From positions 35,381,318-35,445,317 of the forward strand of contig NC_079427.1 in the NCBI RefSeq assembly GCF_026213295.1: DNA of 64,000 nucleotides, written 5' to 3'. Below the pieces are notes generated by a model that saw nothing but the letters and a program-made list of their open reading frames with translations, was not told the DNA's origin and searched no databases. This stretch comes from Gadus chalcogrammus (taxonomy: Eukaryota; Chordata; Actinopteri; Gadiformes; Gadidae). Shown here piece after piece: positions 12,638 through 24,150 of this stretch. Position 1 is the stretch's first letter; every line of letters starts with the position of its first letter. The position numbers and the translations under genes were made by a program.

Positions 12638-12952
12638 AAGGCAATTGTGCACGTCCCGGGGCAGCGCGGGGGAAATATATCGTTGTGTGCCGCCATAAGC
12701 CTTCTAGGGTAACTGCAACATCATGCAAAAATTGGTCACTACAATACCCAACATATCATCACATTTCTATATGCACTTCATGATGCAGCTGAACTGGACG
12801 GATCAGAGTTGCCAAGGTTTGTTGGGATAATGTTCGTTTCCATCGGGCTGTTTTGGTCCGGGACTGGTACACCAACCATAAACAATTTGAAATCGTATAC
12901 TCGCCATTTCTAAATGCTATAGAAGGCTTTTTCGGCTTGAAGATGGCATGTA
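12638..12952 (+). pseudogene. Tc1/mariner-IS630-type transposase, DDE domain relic
   Basis: With one stop and one frameshift the text reads AIVHVPGQRGGNISLCAAIS, then TQHIITFLYALHDA, then DNVRFHRAVLVRDWY, and finally YSPFLNAIEGFF. This is the order of the second half of IS630/Tc1-like DDE transposases (G-QRG-N ... DNxRFH ... LPPYSPFLNPIEEFF). The second catalytic Asp (in DN) and the Glu (in AIE) are still present; the first Asp lies upstream and is not visible. The small LPP of the last motif is deleted. The relic is cut a few codons later by the hAT at 12962-14525 and its 3' flank resumes at 14534. The element is inactive. Confidence 0.8.
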
Positions 12953-12961
12953 TATGACCGC

Positions 12962-14525
12962 CAGTGTTGGGCGTAACGCGTTACAAAAGTAACGCGTTAC
13001 CGTAATATATTACATTTAGTCAGTAACGGAGTAATATAACGCGTTACTAACTATATTTCAGTAATATTATTACAGTTACTGAGTCCGGTAACGCGTTACA
13101 ATCATGGACATAATAAAGGATGGACCACGGACTGGAAAGTGGCCGCCCATTCATTCCTATACAAACTGCTCAGTGGCGCAGGGTAACATACAGGAGCGAT
13201 TTGCTTCCGCGTTATGGGGCCAAGACACGTGGCCTAGTCCGTGACGTACTGGATGCAGAAATATAGAACACATGCGTGCCCATCCCCCCACTCCGGTCCA
13301 ACAACAATATAAAATGATACTGTAATGCACCTGTTCTTTGTCTTTGGATCTTTTGAATAAATGGATCAATACATGATGAATCACAATGATCGCAAGCAGA
13401 GGACCGTGAGAGTTATTGAGCAGCAGATGAACCAGTCCAAAAATCTGACACGTTAACGGAGCACTGAACTAGGCCCTCTCGGATGCCATTTGTTTCACTA
13501 CGACTCCTTTCAGCTGCACACCCCTCTTCCCCAGCGAGATAAGGGCTAATAAAACGCTTGAGGTGGCGTTTTGAGGACATGGCATGAAGGTAATTATTAG
13601 CCTTTGATTGATATCCAGACATTTTTTGCGGAGACACATTCCTGTTCCCCACTTGTATTGGAGTGAACGGAGATATCTACTTCTGGGTCCCATGATTTGA
13701 GGGACCCGTCCACAGCCCGCTTAAACAGCTGCAATACCAGGCTTGGCCGCTGAGCACTGGTGGATTGCGGAAGTATGCAGTGTTCCTGGGGGCTTGGTTA
13801 CAATCCGAGCCACACAGACTCCAGCCCTTGTTTGGCTGTATATTTTGTCTATTAAGACTTTTTTGTTTGGTCCTAACCAAAACATTAATAGGCTCTAAGC
13901 ATAAGTTCCTTGTAAAGTCTCTGTGGGACTGAAATGTTGAATGTGTTTCATTATTTATGCTGTTCTCATGCTCTTTTTTATTACTGCTATTTACTGCTAT
14001 TTCAGGGCAGGATATATGCTCAGGTTCTAAAATACTTAATGACAAAACATGCCCTGTCTGGTGGCTGTTAGACGTCATTCTTGAAGTTCACTTTTATTTT
14101 ATTATTGAAATAGTATAAATTATTAACATGTTTGATTTCATGGAAATGCAACTTTTTTTGTTAAATGTTTGTGTGGCTGCACTTTAACTAAGGAGCTAAT
14201 AAATGAGGCATAGAAAAATAGTTTGTGTCATGTCGTGTAAAGGTTTTGGTTGTTTAATTATTCTATATCATAACATTATTGTAATTCAGCTATTCATGGT
14301 ACACACTACATGCAGATGCAATATAGACCTCATTAGACTAATGTTTGCCCCCCCCCCCCCCCCCTCCGCCTTGTCCTGAATGTTTATTTTGGTGAAAGTA
14401 ATAAGTAACTTATTACTTATTACTCTACACAGAAGGTAATATTGTAAAGAAACTTATTACTTTCAAATGCAAGTAACTAGTAATATGAAATATATTACAT
14501 TTTGTAAGTAACTTGCCCAACACTG
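12962..14525. mobile_element. hAT element, 1.56 kb, 8-bp target duplication ATGACCGC
   Basis: The ends are CAGTGTTGGGCGTAACGCG and, on the other strand, CAGTGTTGGGCAAGTTACTT, the terminus of a very common fish hAT group with internal repeats of taacgcgttac. ATGACCGC occurs at 12954-12961 and 14526-14533. Short open frames in the interior (13413-13693 and 13677-14078, minus) show no domain I recognise. A C-run lies at 14347-14364. The insertion disrupts a Tc1/IS630-like relic. Confidence 0.92.
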
Positions 14526-14533
14526 ATGACCGC

Positions 14534-15070
14534 CAACGGTTATATACATGTAAGGTCAATCCATGGATGGATTCGGCACACAAGGCGAGGATCCATAAGC
14601 CTACCCACGCACAATTGCCATGTTTTTCTGTGTTTACAGTACTGTAGTGTTTTTTGATTCATTTATTTTTTATTTTTGCTTGAACCGAATTTACTGCACT
14701 GTAAAGTACCGTTCTGCAATGTTTTGCATGTATTGCGTATTTGATTTTTTGGTTGTTGTGAAAATGTGCCTTCTGTGGAATGGAATAGAAACAGTGAATA
14801 TGAAAGACTGCAGTGTTTAACATAAAGTAGGCTACTGTATTGCTTCTTGATCTGAAAGTGTATTCATATGATGCAAGTGTGTATCATTTTGTCATCAGAG
14901 TGACATTTTGACAAAGGATTGTTGTTTCGATAGAAGAGTTTCAATTTGACATAGATGTGAATGGTATATTTCTCAGTGTTGTGTCTTATTTGCTTGTGTG
15001 TTGAGTTTTGACCCAATGAGCCAAGTTTTGCAAAATGTGTTCAAGCAATTGAAAAAAACTATAATGGGAT
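14534..15070. other. 3' part of the Tc1/IS630-like relic, non-coding
   Basis: This is the continuation of the interrupted transposon after the hAT. It is AT-rich, contains no supportable reading frame, and probably represents the former 3' untranslated part. The exact element end was not found. Confidence 0.4.
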
Positions 15071-15147
15071 TCATTGACCGGTAAGGTTTACCTGGAAGCT
15101 CTGCGGCTTGCTGTCTTCTTTCTGGATTTGAGTGTTCAGAGGACACC

Positions 15148-15262
15148 TGGGGGAGAAGGAGGGAAGGAGGAGAGGAGGGGGGGAGAGGAGGAGAAGAGGA
15201 GAGGAGGAGAAGAGAGGAAAGGAGAGGGGCGGAGAGAGGAGACTCGGGTGTTGAGAGGAGAA
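15148..15262 (+). repeat. Polypurine (GGA/GAGA) tract
   Basis: About 115 bases are almost wholly A and G on the plus strand, in irregular gaggag/aggagg units. Open frames through it are low-complexity artefacts. Confidence 0.85.
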
Positions 15263-15479
15263 GATTAAGGAAAAGGTAAATGATCAGGAGCTGGTATTTT
15301 GTGAAAGCAAATGAAGGAATCAAACATCTATAGAGTCAAACAGACACACACACACCTCTTGGTGGAGGGTGGGTGTGGGGGAGGAGGATTGGGGGAGACG
15401 CCTGGCACCTCCTCCTTTGTCCTCCCCTCCTCCTCAAAAGGAGCTGAAGAACTGGAGGCTGTTTCTACATCTACACACA

Positions 15480-15843
15480 CATACACACTCATCAACAACG
15501 CAAAGTATACATATATCTCTATAGCCCCCAGTTTATCTCCCCTACAGCTCTATACATCTATCCCTAATCCCAGTATATCACACCTACATCTCTATACACA
15601 CATCTCTATAACCCCCAGTATATATCTCCGCTACAGCTCTATACATATATCTCCATACCCAGTATATCTCACCTACAGCTCTTTACATATATCTCTATAT
15701 CCCCCAGTATAGCTCACCTACAGCTCTATATCTCTATAACCCCTAGTATATCTCACCTACAGCTATATACATGTATCTCTATAACTAGTATATCTCACCT
15801 ACAGCTCTATACATATATTTCTATACCAAGTATATCTCATCTC
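15480..15843 (+). repeat. Minisatellite block 1, about 43-46 bp unit
   Basis: Degenerate tandem copies share the core tatctcacctacagctctat followed by acatatatctctatac. The same array continues at 26069-26440 and 27229-27330; it has been split by IR2 and by a hAT. On the minus strand each core reads AG|GTGAGATA, a good 5' splice-site consensus (see the exon candidate at 27335). Confidence 0.9.
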
Positions 15844-16019
15844 AACCCAGTCGCCAAGAAAAAACGTCAGTGGTGTACGTTTCCATGAACACTGGATACG
15901 TAGCATTTCAACGTAAAAAATAGCGTGTTATACCTAGAGTATCCACGTGTGCCGCTGTGGAGGCGGGTTTCGGGGTTTGGGTTTCACGGCTTTCGCGGCA
16001 AATTGTGGACACGATTGTT

Positions 16020-16180
16020 TAGGGGGGGGGGGGGGGGAGACTGTTGTTGACCGGGGAGGGGGGGGGGGGGGGAAGACACGTTTGTTGAAGGGGGGGGGAC
16101 GACGACGACACGTTAGTTGAAGGGGGGGGGGGGACACGTTTGTTGAGGGGGGGGGAGACACGTTTGTAGGGGGGGGGCAC
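16020..16180 (+). repeat. G-tract array in IR2 left arm
   Basis: Runs of 8-17 G alternate with gacacgtttgttga-like spacers, about five units. The mirrored C-rich version is at 25725-25890 and shortened versions occur in IR3 (38370-38460 and 42155-42240). The G-runs could form G-quadruplexes. Open frames across it (proline-rich on the other strand) are artefacts. Confidence 0.85.
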
Positions 16181-16190
16181 GCTCGACAAC

Positions 16191-16254
16191 GAGAGTTGGT
16201 TTTTATTGAACGCTCGACAACGAGAGTTGGTTTTTATTGAACGAGACTTCAACA
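16191..16254 (+). repeat. 32-bp tandem duplication in IR2 arm
   Basis: Two adjacent copies of a 32-bp unit contain cgctcgacaacgagagttgg. The same doublet is found in the right arm (25665-25725) and in both arms of IR3. Confidence 0.85.
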
Positions 16255-16475
16255 CGGAACAGCTGCGCGAAACGATGGTCACGTCACTCTCGGTGACGGT
16301 GTCGACAATAATGAACACACGGACAATGTTAATAGAACAACACACAACCACATAACATCCCGAACCCATTAACCCCACTTAATCCTAACAACAAAACAAG
16401 TTAACAAAAGCCCCATTTGTCAACTGAGAACCCCAATTCCCAGAATCCCCCGCGGCTCCGGAACACGGCGTAGCT

Positions 16476-16750
16476 TATATTAATCTTTATTATCTGAATG
16501 GGAAATGCAATATTTTAGGACAGATACACCATTAAACGCGTTTCTAATGACATTTCTAGCGAGAAATGTACATTTTCCTTACATAATCTTCAGTCAGTGA
16601 ATGTGTATGATCTTTATTAATCTTTATTATCTGAATGGGAAATGCAATATTTTAGGACCGATTCACCGTTAAACATGTTTCTCATAACATTTCTAGCGAG
16701 AAATATACTTTTTAATTGCATAATCTTCAGTCAGTGATTGTGTCTGATCT
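16476..16750 (+). repeat. Two tandem copies of a 130-140-bp module (IR2 left arm)
   Basis: Each copy runs from ttaatctttattatctgaat to gtgaatgtgtatgatcttta and contains catttctagcgagaaatgt. The right arm (25140-25440) also has two copies. IR3 has three per arm. The module is a diverged relative of the 185-bp repeat at 2160-2745. Confidence 0.85.
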
Positions 16751-17009
16751 TTAGTTTTATAGTTATTAGGAGTTGATCGGCTCGCTCGCATGTTTCAACG
16801 ACGTCAGGTTGCTTTCGCTAAACTAGCAGCTCACGTGCTTCCTGCGTTTGTGTTATTAAACTGTTACTTTATGTAACTTTTAATGATATCATCTTGTTAG
16901 AAACACGTATATCTGAGAGCCAACCCAGTCGCCAAAAACATACCTACGTTGACAGTGTACGTTTCGTGAACACTGGATTACGTCGCATTTCAACATAAAA
17001 TAGCGTGTT

Positions 17010-17105
17010 ATACACACACACGCACGCACGCACATGCACACAAGCACACACACGCACGCACAGACACACAGACACAGACACAGACACACGCACACACGCA
17101 CACGG
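17010..17105 (+). repeat. CA/CG-type microsatellite in IR2 left arm
   Basis: Interrupted cacacgcacg and cagacaca units lie here, mirrored as a GT-rich tract at 24775-24892 in the right arm; IR3 carries a shorter copy at 39421-39490. Coding-looking frames through them are repeats. Confidence 0.85.
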
Positions 17106-17364
17106 TGCATTTCGCTGCTAAAACAACAACAAAAAAATATTCCCTCAAATATTATTACTTTCAAAACGTTGGCCAAAATGGCCAATAATATCTTTTTTTT
17201 TGGGATGCTTCTAGGACATTTTGGGTGGATTTTGAACGGTATGTGGGGGGCACGTTTTTTGCAGGACCTGGCAACCCTGCGCTGTTGCCCGAGATCTGGA
17301 TCCATCCCCGCGGTGTCGCCGTCTCCTTTTGACCTTTTGACCCCAGACTTCTGGGGGAATAGCT

Positions 17365-17990
17365 GAATCAATTCATTAGTCAATCAGAAGCATGTAAATA
17401 TCTTTCCGGTGGCGTTAGAGGACGAACAAGGTGTCCTTCAACATCTACATCTTCCAGGCGATTGCAACGGTGCCACACATGAGCATATTCGAACATGTTT
17501 AATGGTAGTAATTAGCTGTCGAAATTGGAGGCCTTAATCAATACTGAGCAGCTATTGATTTGCTTCCCGATAAAGATTTGTCACAAATGACATGTTATTT
17601 AGCATCTACACGTTGAGCTGAGTCCAATGACACCAAGAACGCACTCTAGCTAATGGTAACATGTATTTTACATGGTACACCTAGGTCTAGGACATGATCT
17701 CGGTGTAGCAAGAGGCCGAGCTTGATCTCATTGGACTCAGCTTAACGTGTAGATGCTAATTAACATGTAATTTGTCAAAAATCTCCATCGGGAAGCAAAT
17801 CTATAGCTGGTCATTATTGATAAAGGCCTCCAAAATCGACAGCTAATTACTACCCCGAAACATATTCAAATATGATCATGTGTGGCACTGTTGCAATCGT
17901 CTCGAAACGTAGATGTCAAAGGACACCTTGTTTGCTCTGTTTCACCACCGGGAACATATTTTCATACTTCTAATGGATTGATTCATATTT
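17365..17990. repeat. Inner palindrome of IR2 (centre about 17690)
   Basis: The arms start with tgaatcaattcattagtcaa on the left and end with the mirrored attgattcat on the right, meeting at gctgagtccaatgac / cattggactcagc. The same palindrome recurs at IR1 8640-9250, at IR3 39745-40375, and as the interrupted pair 19710-20014 / 24202-24505. Confidence 0.85.
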
Positions 17991-17999
17991 TAAGGTTCT

Positions 18000-19700
18000 C
18001 GGAGTAAGACTTTAAGTGGCTGCAGCAGAAGTGTTGAGACGAAAGATGATATCAAGAGATTTATAGAATATTCCCATTCACATTATGATTCTTCGTCGTA
18101 ACATCCGACCAAACATCCTCTACATTCACAGAGCGAAGATTATGAAAGTCCAGGCTCAGCAAGTGCTCCATCTCGTTGCACCTGCACCCAGCGGCTCGCT
18201 TGCAAGATTTTGGCCTGAAGTTCTTCCCAGACCAACACCCTAGCCATCCAACATGCATATCTGAGAATCAGGCCTCTCTTTAATAATGACAAAAAGTTAT
18301 GAGAGAAACACACATTAACTTTTTGTTATCTCATAAGCGGCGTGGTGCCGGCTCCTTTTGACATTTTGACCCCCGACTTCAAAAACGTGGCCACAGACCA
18401 GCTGTGTCTACACACCTTTAGCCACAAATGTACACCTCCATCCCACAAAAAATGGGGACTAGAAACTAACCTCTGTCTTATGTACATTTACTGTACTGTT
18501 GGAGGTCACGCCCCTTTGCCGACCTTTTCGAGATAGCTAGGGATGCTAAAATGTTTACACACATTTCCCGGGGCCCCGTGTACGACATATCCGAGATTTG
18601 GAGTTCTAGCCCTTAGAGAAAAAAAGTTTTCCCAAATGGAGTGTCATTTGGACAAAGCCCCTCAGAAGTGTAGCCTGCAAGACCTAATGGTTCAGAATGT
18701 GGTGGAAAAACAGTTTTTGAGATAGGAAGGTCCTACCGCCCTGAAATTTTAATACCTTATTCTAGGGCCTAACTGGGACCTCCGCACCGAAACTTGGCCC
18801 GGTCGGACCCCGAGGGCAGGAAGGGGGGGCCCTTCCTGCCCGAGACTTGGCCCGGTCAGACCCCGAGGGCAGGCCCTTCCTGCCCTCAGGGTCCGACCGG
18901 GCCAAGTTTCGGTGCGGGGGTCCCAGTTAGGCCCTAGAATATGGTATTCAAATTTCAGGGCGGTAGGACCTTCCTATCTCAAAAACTTTTTTTCCACCAC
19001 ATTCTGAACCATTAGGTCTCGCAGGCAACACTTCTGAAGGGGCTTTGTCCAAATGACAGTCCATTTGGGAAAACTTTATTTCTCTATGGGCTAGAACTAC
19101 AAATCTTGCATATGTCGTTCTCGGGGCCCCGGGAAATGTGTGTCAACATTTTAGCATCCCTAGCTATCTCGAAAAGGCTGGAAAAGGGGCGTGACCTCCA
19201 ACAGTACAGTCAATGTACATAAGACAGAGGTTAGTTTCTAGGCCCCATTTTTTGCAGGATGGAGGTGTACATTTGTGGCTTAATGTGTGTAGACACCGCT
19301 GGCCTGTGGCCACGTCTTTGAAGTCTGGGGTCAAAAGGTCAAAAGGAGCCGGCACCACGCCGCTTATGAGATAACAAAAAGTGAATCTGTATTTCTCTCA
19401 TTACATTTTGTCATTATTGAAGAGAGGCCTGATTCTCAGATATGCATATTGGACTGTTAGGGTATAGGTCTGGGAAGAACTTCAGGCCAAAATCTTGCAA
19501 GCGAGCCGCTGGGTGCAGGTGCAACGAGATGGAGCACTTGCTGAGCCTGGACTTTCATAATCTTCGCTCTGTGAATGTAGAGGATGTTTGGTCGGATGTT
19601 ACGACGAAGAATCATAATGTGAATGGGAATATTCTATAAATCTCTTGATATCATCTTTCGTCTCAACACTTCTGCTGCAGCCACTTAAAGTCTCACTCCG
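18000..19700. repeat. Central palindrome of IR2 (centre about 18850)
   Basis: The arms of about 840 bp meet at a GC-rich cccggtcggaccccgagggc hairpin. Each arm includes the frame MEHLLSLDFHNLRSVNV ending near 18061 and 19639; because both arms encode it in mirror image, and IR3 has it again at 40446-40643, it is a repeat-borne fragment and not a pair of genes. Confidence 0.85.
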
Positions 19701-20173
19701 AGAACCTTAAAATATGAATCAATCCATTAGAAGTATGAAAATATGTTCCCGGTGGTGCAACAGAGCAAACAAGGTGTCCTTTGACATCTACGTTTCGAGA
19801 CGATTGCAACAGTGCCACACATGATCATATTTGAATATGTTTCGGGGTAGTAATTAGCTGTCGATTTTGGAGGCCTTTATCAATAATGACCAGCTATAGA
19901 TTTGCTTCCCGATGGAGATTTTTGACAAATTACATGTTAATTAGCATCTACACGTTAAGCTGAGTCCAATGAGATCAAGCTCGGCCTCTTGCTACACCGA
20001 GATCATGTCCTAGACCTAGGTGCAAGGGCGTAACCACGCATTCTTTGGGGGGGTCGTGTCCCCCCCAATGTTGAGAAAATACTAACCTGTCCCCCCCAAT
20101 ATTCAGCAGGATAAAATGTAAAATATATGTTCTCTTTTTATGAACCCTGTCAATGGATCGGTCTCTTGTTATG

Positions 20174-20781
20174 CAGTGATGTTGCTAGGTACGCGTCCTG
20201 CGTCCCTGACGCATTAAAATCTGAAAGGACGCGCTAAACTCACTATCCATGCGTCCCGGGGACGCATCTCATTTTCCCCATGAAAAACGATACATTGTGA
20301 ACATTAAACAACTCGTGTTTAATCACAGTAACTGGCCAAAGAAACCTTCTTGTGAGCAGATCGGACAAGCGCTGTTTCAACCCTCTGCGCATCTACTTGT
20401 GACACACACACACACAAATGTGGCGCTCGCGCAGTAATAGCTCATTGGCGCCACCTAGTGATCATTATGTGCAAATGCACAGCCTCATTAAAATGACTTA
20501 GGGGTCATTTGACCCCTCTTGCGGCGCTAGGAGTAAGTAAAAATGGCCCGGCGTTTCTAGTGTTAAACATGAACGGTTGAGTACTCCAGCTCTAACCATA
20601 TCATACCACCATCAAGGAGTTTAACACTATTAATTTAATTTAAGAAATAGAATAATAATAAAAAAGAAACACATTTTTTAAACTGGGGAGTCGGGACCCA
20701 TTGAATTTCTCAGGGACCCACCCAACTCGCCACCTGTGGGTCCCGGGGACTCACTACATTGAAAACCTATCAACATCACTG
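20174..20781. mobile_element. 608-bp TIR element with 6-bp target duplication
   Basis: The ends are CAGTGATGTTGCTAGGT and, on the other strand, CAGTGATGTTGATAGGT. GTTATG flanks it at 20168-20173 and 20782-20787. The interior has a tgcgtcc/ggacgcat hairpin. No coding content. CAGTG termini suggest hAT, though 6 bp is short for that superfamily. Confidence 0.8.
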
Positions 20782-20949
20782 GTTATGTCTTATTTATTTT
20801 CAATTTATTTCCGTTTGTTGAGTGTGTGAATCCCCCCTCCTAATTGTACACTTGTGCGATTTAGTTTGAAACCACCTCGCGACTTTCTGCGTTGTCATGG
20901 TTACCCCACGCTCTTTCTTCAGTGAGAGCCAAGAAAGTAAAGTTGAGTA

Positions 20950-21027
20950 ATGGAGGATTTGAGGTTACCTAAAAAGCAGAAGAAACTGGACCAACAGGCA
21001 AGCATACGCAGTTTTTTTCAAACAGTA
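20950..21027 (+). pseudogene. Possible first exon of the hAT transposase
   Basis: An ATG frame reads MEDLRLPKKQKKLDQQASIR with SFFQ following and then a GTAAGT donor. A basic stretch followed by a short hydrophobic motif at the N-terminus is common in hAT/ZMYM-type transposases. No downstream exon is recognisable, so the rest has been lost or replaced by the tandem units. Confidence 0.3.
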
Positions 21028-21393
21028 AGTAACTTGACAGGCATGCTGAAAGCAGTGGCCAGACAGGGACATGCTCTGGACAGGCAGCTGAAAGGTGAGA
21101 ATTTTGAATATGAGACTAGACAGCCTTACAACATTGTTTATAACCTGGGCCTACATGTCAGCAATACATAAAAGCCTACTTCTAATACAAGCAGAATATA
21201 TAGACCAAAATTATCACGAAGGTCAGCCACTGTTCTTCTGATAACATAATGACATGTGGTCATGGGTATGTGGTATTTTTCCATTGGAAGCTATCCTTTT
21301 TGCTACAGTACTACTGGAAGAGCATAATTGTAATTGGTAGGTGTGTTTAAGGTCAGTAAGCAGCTAACCAAAACAAAGTGTGTGTGTATGTGT

Positions 21394-21424
<31 letters not shown>

Positions 21425-21557
21425 GCAGACATTACATTATTACACTATTCCTTTAGATGTGAATTCAAATGGTCAATGTAGTCCTCGAAACTATGTTCTA
21501 AATGTCCACATTTTCATATATAAATATAGAATTGTAGGCAATGCACTTAACAAATAA

Positions 21558-24150
21558 TAACTAGAACTGCAAGCAGTTATGCAGGGGTCCAAGAAGTGTG
21601 CATTTCGCCGGCACAACGCGACAAGAAATGTGCTTTTCGCCGGCACAACGCGGAGCATGTGTTGAAAACGCTACCCTGAACCTGTGGATACAAAGGATTT
21701 GACTGTGGTAGGAGTAGCGAGAAGTCAGTGTAGCGTTTTTGTGGCGAAATTTTGTCGAAGATATACAATTTCCTCGTTTATTGCGCCCCCTAATGGCGGA
21801 ATTTTCCGAAATTTTTATCGAACGTCATTAAGGTTAGCACCAACATGTGTGTAGAATTTGGACTCGATCCGATGTCTAATTTTGGATTTTTTTGGATTTT
21901 TAATTTTCCACGTCTAATTTAGCTAATAAACCAATATTCAAAACTCTACCGTTTCGTCGTCGAAGGTCGGATCAAAAAACTGTCTAAAATTTCTATGCGT
22001 GTGCGTCTGAAGATGTCGTGTGCAAAGTTTGGTGTCGATTGGTCAAGAAATGTGGGAGGAGTAGGGAAAAAACAGTTTTGCGGTTTTCGCGATTTAGCGA
22101 AAAATATTCATAGACGCAAATGGGCGTGGCCTAGGCCAAAAGATGCAGCAGACTCCAGTGCATCTGTGTGTACAAGTTTTTGGACTGTGGGAGGTTCGGT
22201 GTGGGAGTTATAGCCCCAAACGCGTATTCCTTGGTATAGCGCCACCTAGTGGCCGGCGTGTCTGGATTTTGTCGTCTGCATAGTCTTCACTGACCTGGAT
22301 CTAGTCATGCAATTGGCGTGTGTGCAACATTTACGGTATGGGCTGTATTCCCACTTTCTTGGTAGGAAGTATAATAACTAGAACTGCAAGCAGTTATGCA
22401 GGGGTCCAAGAAGTGTGCATTTCGCCGGCACAACGCGACAAGAAATGTGCATTTCGCCGGCAGAACGCGAAGCATGTGTTCAAAACGCTACCCTGTACCT
22501 GTGGATACAAAGGATTTGACTGTGGTACGAGTAGCGAGAAGTCAGTGTAGCGTTTTCGCGGCGAAATTTTGTAGAAGATATACAATTTCCTTGTTTATTG
22601 CGCCCCCTAATGGCGAAATTTTCCGATATTTTTATCGAACGTCATTAAGGTTAGCACCAACATGTGTGTAAAATTTGGACTCGATCTGATGTCTAATTTT
22701 GGATTTCTTTGGATTTTTGATATTCCACGTCTAATTTAGCTAATAAACCAATATTCAAAACGCTACCGTTTCGTCGTCGAAGGTCGGATCAAAAAAGTGT
22801 CTAGGATTTCTTTGCGTGTGCGTCTGAAGATGTCCTGTGCAAAGTTTGGTGTTGATCGGGCGAGAAATGTGGGAGGAGTAGCGAAAAAACTGTTTTGCGG
22901 TTTTCGCGATTTAGCGAAAAATATTCATAGACGCAAATGGGCGTGGCCTAGGCCAAAAGATGCAGCAGACTCCAGTGCATCTGTGTGTACAAGTTTTTGG
23001 ACTCTGGGAGGTTCGGTGTGGAAGTTATAGCCCCAAACGCGTATTCCTTGGTATAGCGCCACCTAGGGACCGGCGTGTCTGGATTTTGTTATCTGAGTAG
23101 CGGTGCCGATTCTGGATCTAGTCATGCAATTGGCGCGTGTGCACCATTTACGGTTTGGGCTGTGGTACCACTTCTAAGGCGTACGAAATAATAATAATAA
23201 TAATCCTTACAAAAACAATAGGGATCCAACCTGTTGGCTTGGACCCCTAATAAAAATAACTAGAACTGCAAGCAGTTATGCAGGGGTCCAAGAAGTGTGC
23301 ATTTCGCCGGCACAACGCAAAGCATGTGTTTAAAACGCTACCCTGAACCTGTGGATACAAAGTATTTGACTGTGGTAGGAGTAGCGAGAAGTCAGTGTGG
23401 CGTTTTCGCGGCGAAATTTTGTAGAAGATATACAATTTCCTCGTTTATTGCGCCCCCTAATGGCGAAATTTTCCGAAATGTTTATCGAACGACATTAAGG
23501 TTAGCACCAACATGTCTGTAAAATTTGGGCTCGATCCGATGTATAATTCTGGATTTCTTCGGATTTTTGACTTTTCACGTCTAATTTAGCTAATAAACAA
23601 ATATTCAAAACGCTACCGTTTCGTCGTCGAAGGTCGGATCAAAAAAGCGTCTAGGATTTCTTTGCGTGTGCGTCTGAAGATGTCGTGTGCAAAGTTTGGT
23701 GTTGATCGGGCGAGAAATGTGGGAGGAGTAGCGATAAAACAGTTTTGCGGTTTTCGCGATTTAGCGAAAAATATTCATAGACGCAAATGGGCGTGGCCTA
23801 GGCCAAAAGATGCAGCAGACTCCAGTGCATCTGTGTGTACAAGTTTTTGGACTCTGGGAGGTTCGGTGTGGAAGTTATAGCCCCAAACGCGTATTCCTTG
23901 GTATAGCGCCACCTAGGGACCGGCGTGTCTGGATTTTGTTATCTGAGTAGCGGTGCCGATTCTGGATCTAGTCATGCAATTGGCGCGTGTGCACCATTTA
24001 CGGTTTGGGCTGTGGTACCACTTCTAAGGCGTACGAAATAATAATAATCCTTACAAAAACAATAGGGATCCAACCTGTTGGCTTGGACCCCTAATAAAAA
24101 TCCTTACAAAAACAATAGGGATCCAACCTGTTGGCTTGGACCCCTAATAA
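21558..24150 (+). repeat. Three tandem copies of a 0.82-0.88-kb repeat unit
   Basis: Copies start at about 21558, 22373 and 23257 with aactagaactgcaagcagtt and gcaggggtccaagaag. Complete copies end gttggcttggacccctaata, so the unit is bounded by ggggtccaag and its inverse. Copy 1 lacks the last part, and a 55-bp extra tail follows copy 3 at 24095-24150. Repeated short frames (MRVRLKMSCAKFGVDRARNV) appear in each copy and are repeat sequence. The family is widespread-looking but I cannot name it. Confidence 0.85.

Noticed and set aside
12962..14525. Open frames of 133 and 79 codons inside the hAT
   Set aside because: No transposase motif is recognisable; they are likely chance frames in non-autonomous filler.
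16019..16378. Proline-rich 119-codon frame
   Set aside because: Produced by C/G homopolymer runs and mirrored in the other arm of IR2.
17010..17105. Telomere-like or origin-like repeat
   Set aside because: Units are mixed CA/CG/CAGA dinucleotide-type, not telomeric, and are mirrored in the arms.
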